A stretch of DNA of 5,639 nt from assembly GCA_905193995.1 (NCBI GenBank), contig CAJJQT010000135.1, positions 1 to 5,639 of the forward strand, given 5' to 3'. The notes under the pieces are model-generated. The model saw only the letters and a program-made list of their open reading frames with translations, did no database searches and was not told the DNA's origin. Numbering within the stretch: the first letter of the stretch is position 1; every line of letters begins with the position of its first letter. This document shows, one piece after another, positions 5,495 to 5,639 of the stretch. The translations under genes and the position numbers were made by a program. The DNA comes from an uncultured Porphyromonadaceae bacterium (GTDB taxonomy: Bacteria > Bacteroidota > Bacteroidia > Bacteroidales > Muribaculaceae).

Positions 5495-5542
5495 TACTGA
5501 TAAATTTTTAATTCTTAATTTTTCATTTTTAATTTAAATGTG

Positions 5543-5550
5543 TATCTTTG
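5543..5550 (+). promoter_or_regulatory. Bacteroidota -7 element of the rpsF promoter
   Basis: TATCTTTG (5543-5550) is a perfect -7 element. The expected -33 position is only T-rich (TTTT). A start near 5557 gives a leader of about 33 nt, AT-rich and without a Shine-Dalgarno site. A 4-bp hairpin (5554-5557 with 5562-5565) overlaps the predicted start; it is too small to call a regulatory leader. Confidence 0.65.
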
Positions 5551-5589
5551 CGGTCCCTTTGGGGATTTAATTAACTAATTAAAAGTATT

Positions 5590-5639
5590 ATGAACAATTA
5601 CGAAACCGTTTTCATTGTCACGCCGGTTCTGTCCGATGC
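5590..5639 (+). CDS. rpsF: 30S ribosomal protein S6, N-terminal fragment (runs off the window)
   Basis: Sixteen codons are visible, MNNYETVFIVTPVLSD. The YETVFIVTP strand is the conserved first beta strand of S6, which pairs with S18 on the central domain of 16S rRNA. In Bacteroidota rpsF is normally followed by rpsR (S18) and rplI (L9), which would lie outside the window. The start is set by the conserved opening and the -7 element about 40 nt upstream. The leader is too short to show a convincing S6:S18 autoregulatory hairpin. Confidence 0.93.
   Translation, partial: MNNYETVFIVTPVLSD

Noticed and set aside
1..5639. CRISPR array, tRNA or rRNA genes, integrase or transposase
   Set aside because: No regularly spaced direct repeats, no tRNA-like cloverleaf with a proper acceptor end, and no mobile-element enzyme motifs were seen on either strand.

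Overview
The window looks like two unrelated bacterial backgrounds joined end to end. Positions 1 to about 1950 are AT-rich, with purine-rich Shine-Dalgarno sites and a sigma-A style promoter (TTGCAT-17-TATACT). They read as a gut Firmicute, most likely Lachnospiraceae. From about 2020 to the end the coding DNA is GC-rich, Shine-Dalgarno sites are absent, and starts are preceded by AT-rich leaders and Bacteroidota-type promoters (TTTG, 19-20 nt, TAnnTTTG). This reads as Bacteroidales, most like Alistipes in base composition. The genus names are inference from style and protein sequence; no search was run.

Left part (all minus strand): the first 68 codons of an ECF-type sigma factor (205 down to 1), preceded by a promoter of ECF type that suggests autoregulation. 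A gene-free stretch (206-660) follows, dominated by a 206-nt imperfect inverted repeat (438-643) whose outer arms match perfectly over 30 nt. Next is a complete tripartite aminopeptidase gene, pepT (1881-661), with its own promoter and ribosome binding site. The repeat begins 17 nt past the pepT stop codon, so it would lie in the pepT 3' untranslated region.

Junction: about 70-110 nt upstream of pepT the style changes abruptly. No integrase, att site, transposon end or tRNA gene is visible. The simplest explanation is a chimeric assembly; a real horizontal transfer is possible but not supported here.

Right part: rpsT (ribosomal protein S20) ends in a strong bidirectional terminator shared with a convergent two-gene unit, adk (adenylate kinase) plus a small membrane protein of unknown function. 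thiL (thiamine-monophosphate kinase) diverges from adk across a 97-nt region with a promoter on each strand. A small predicted outer-membrane beta-barrel gene converges on thiL with 5 nt between the stops. The window ends in the first 16 codons of rpsF (ribosomal protein S6).

The 369 nt between the barrel gene and rpsF hold two diverging Bacteroidota promoters. Downstream of the minus-strand one lies a foldable region with several nested helices and a 15-bp GC-rich hairpin. It is a candidate small RNA or a long structured leader of the barrel gene.

Most genes are housekeeping. The items that may be new are the large inverted repeat, the candidate structured RNA beside rpsF, the uncharacterised membrane protein behind adk and the cysteine-rich barrel. 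I see no convincing new multi-gene system.
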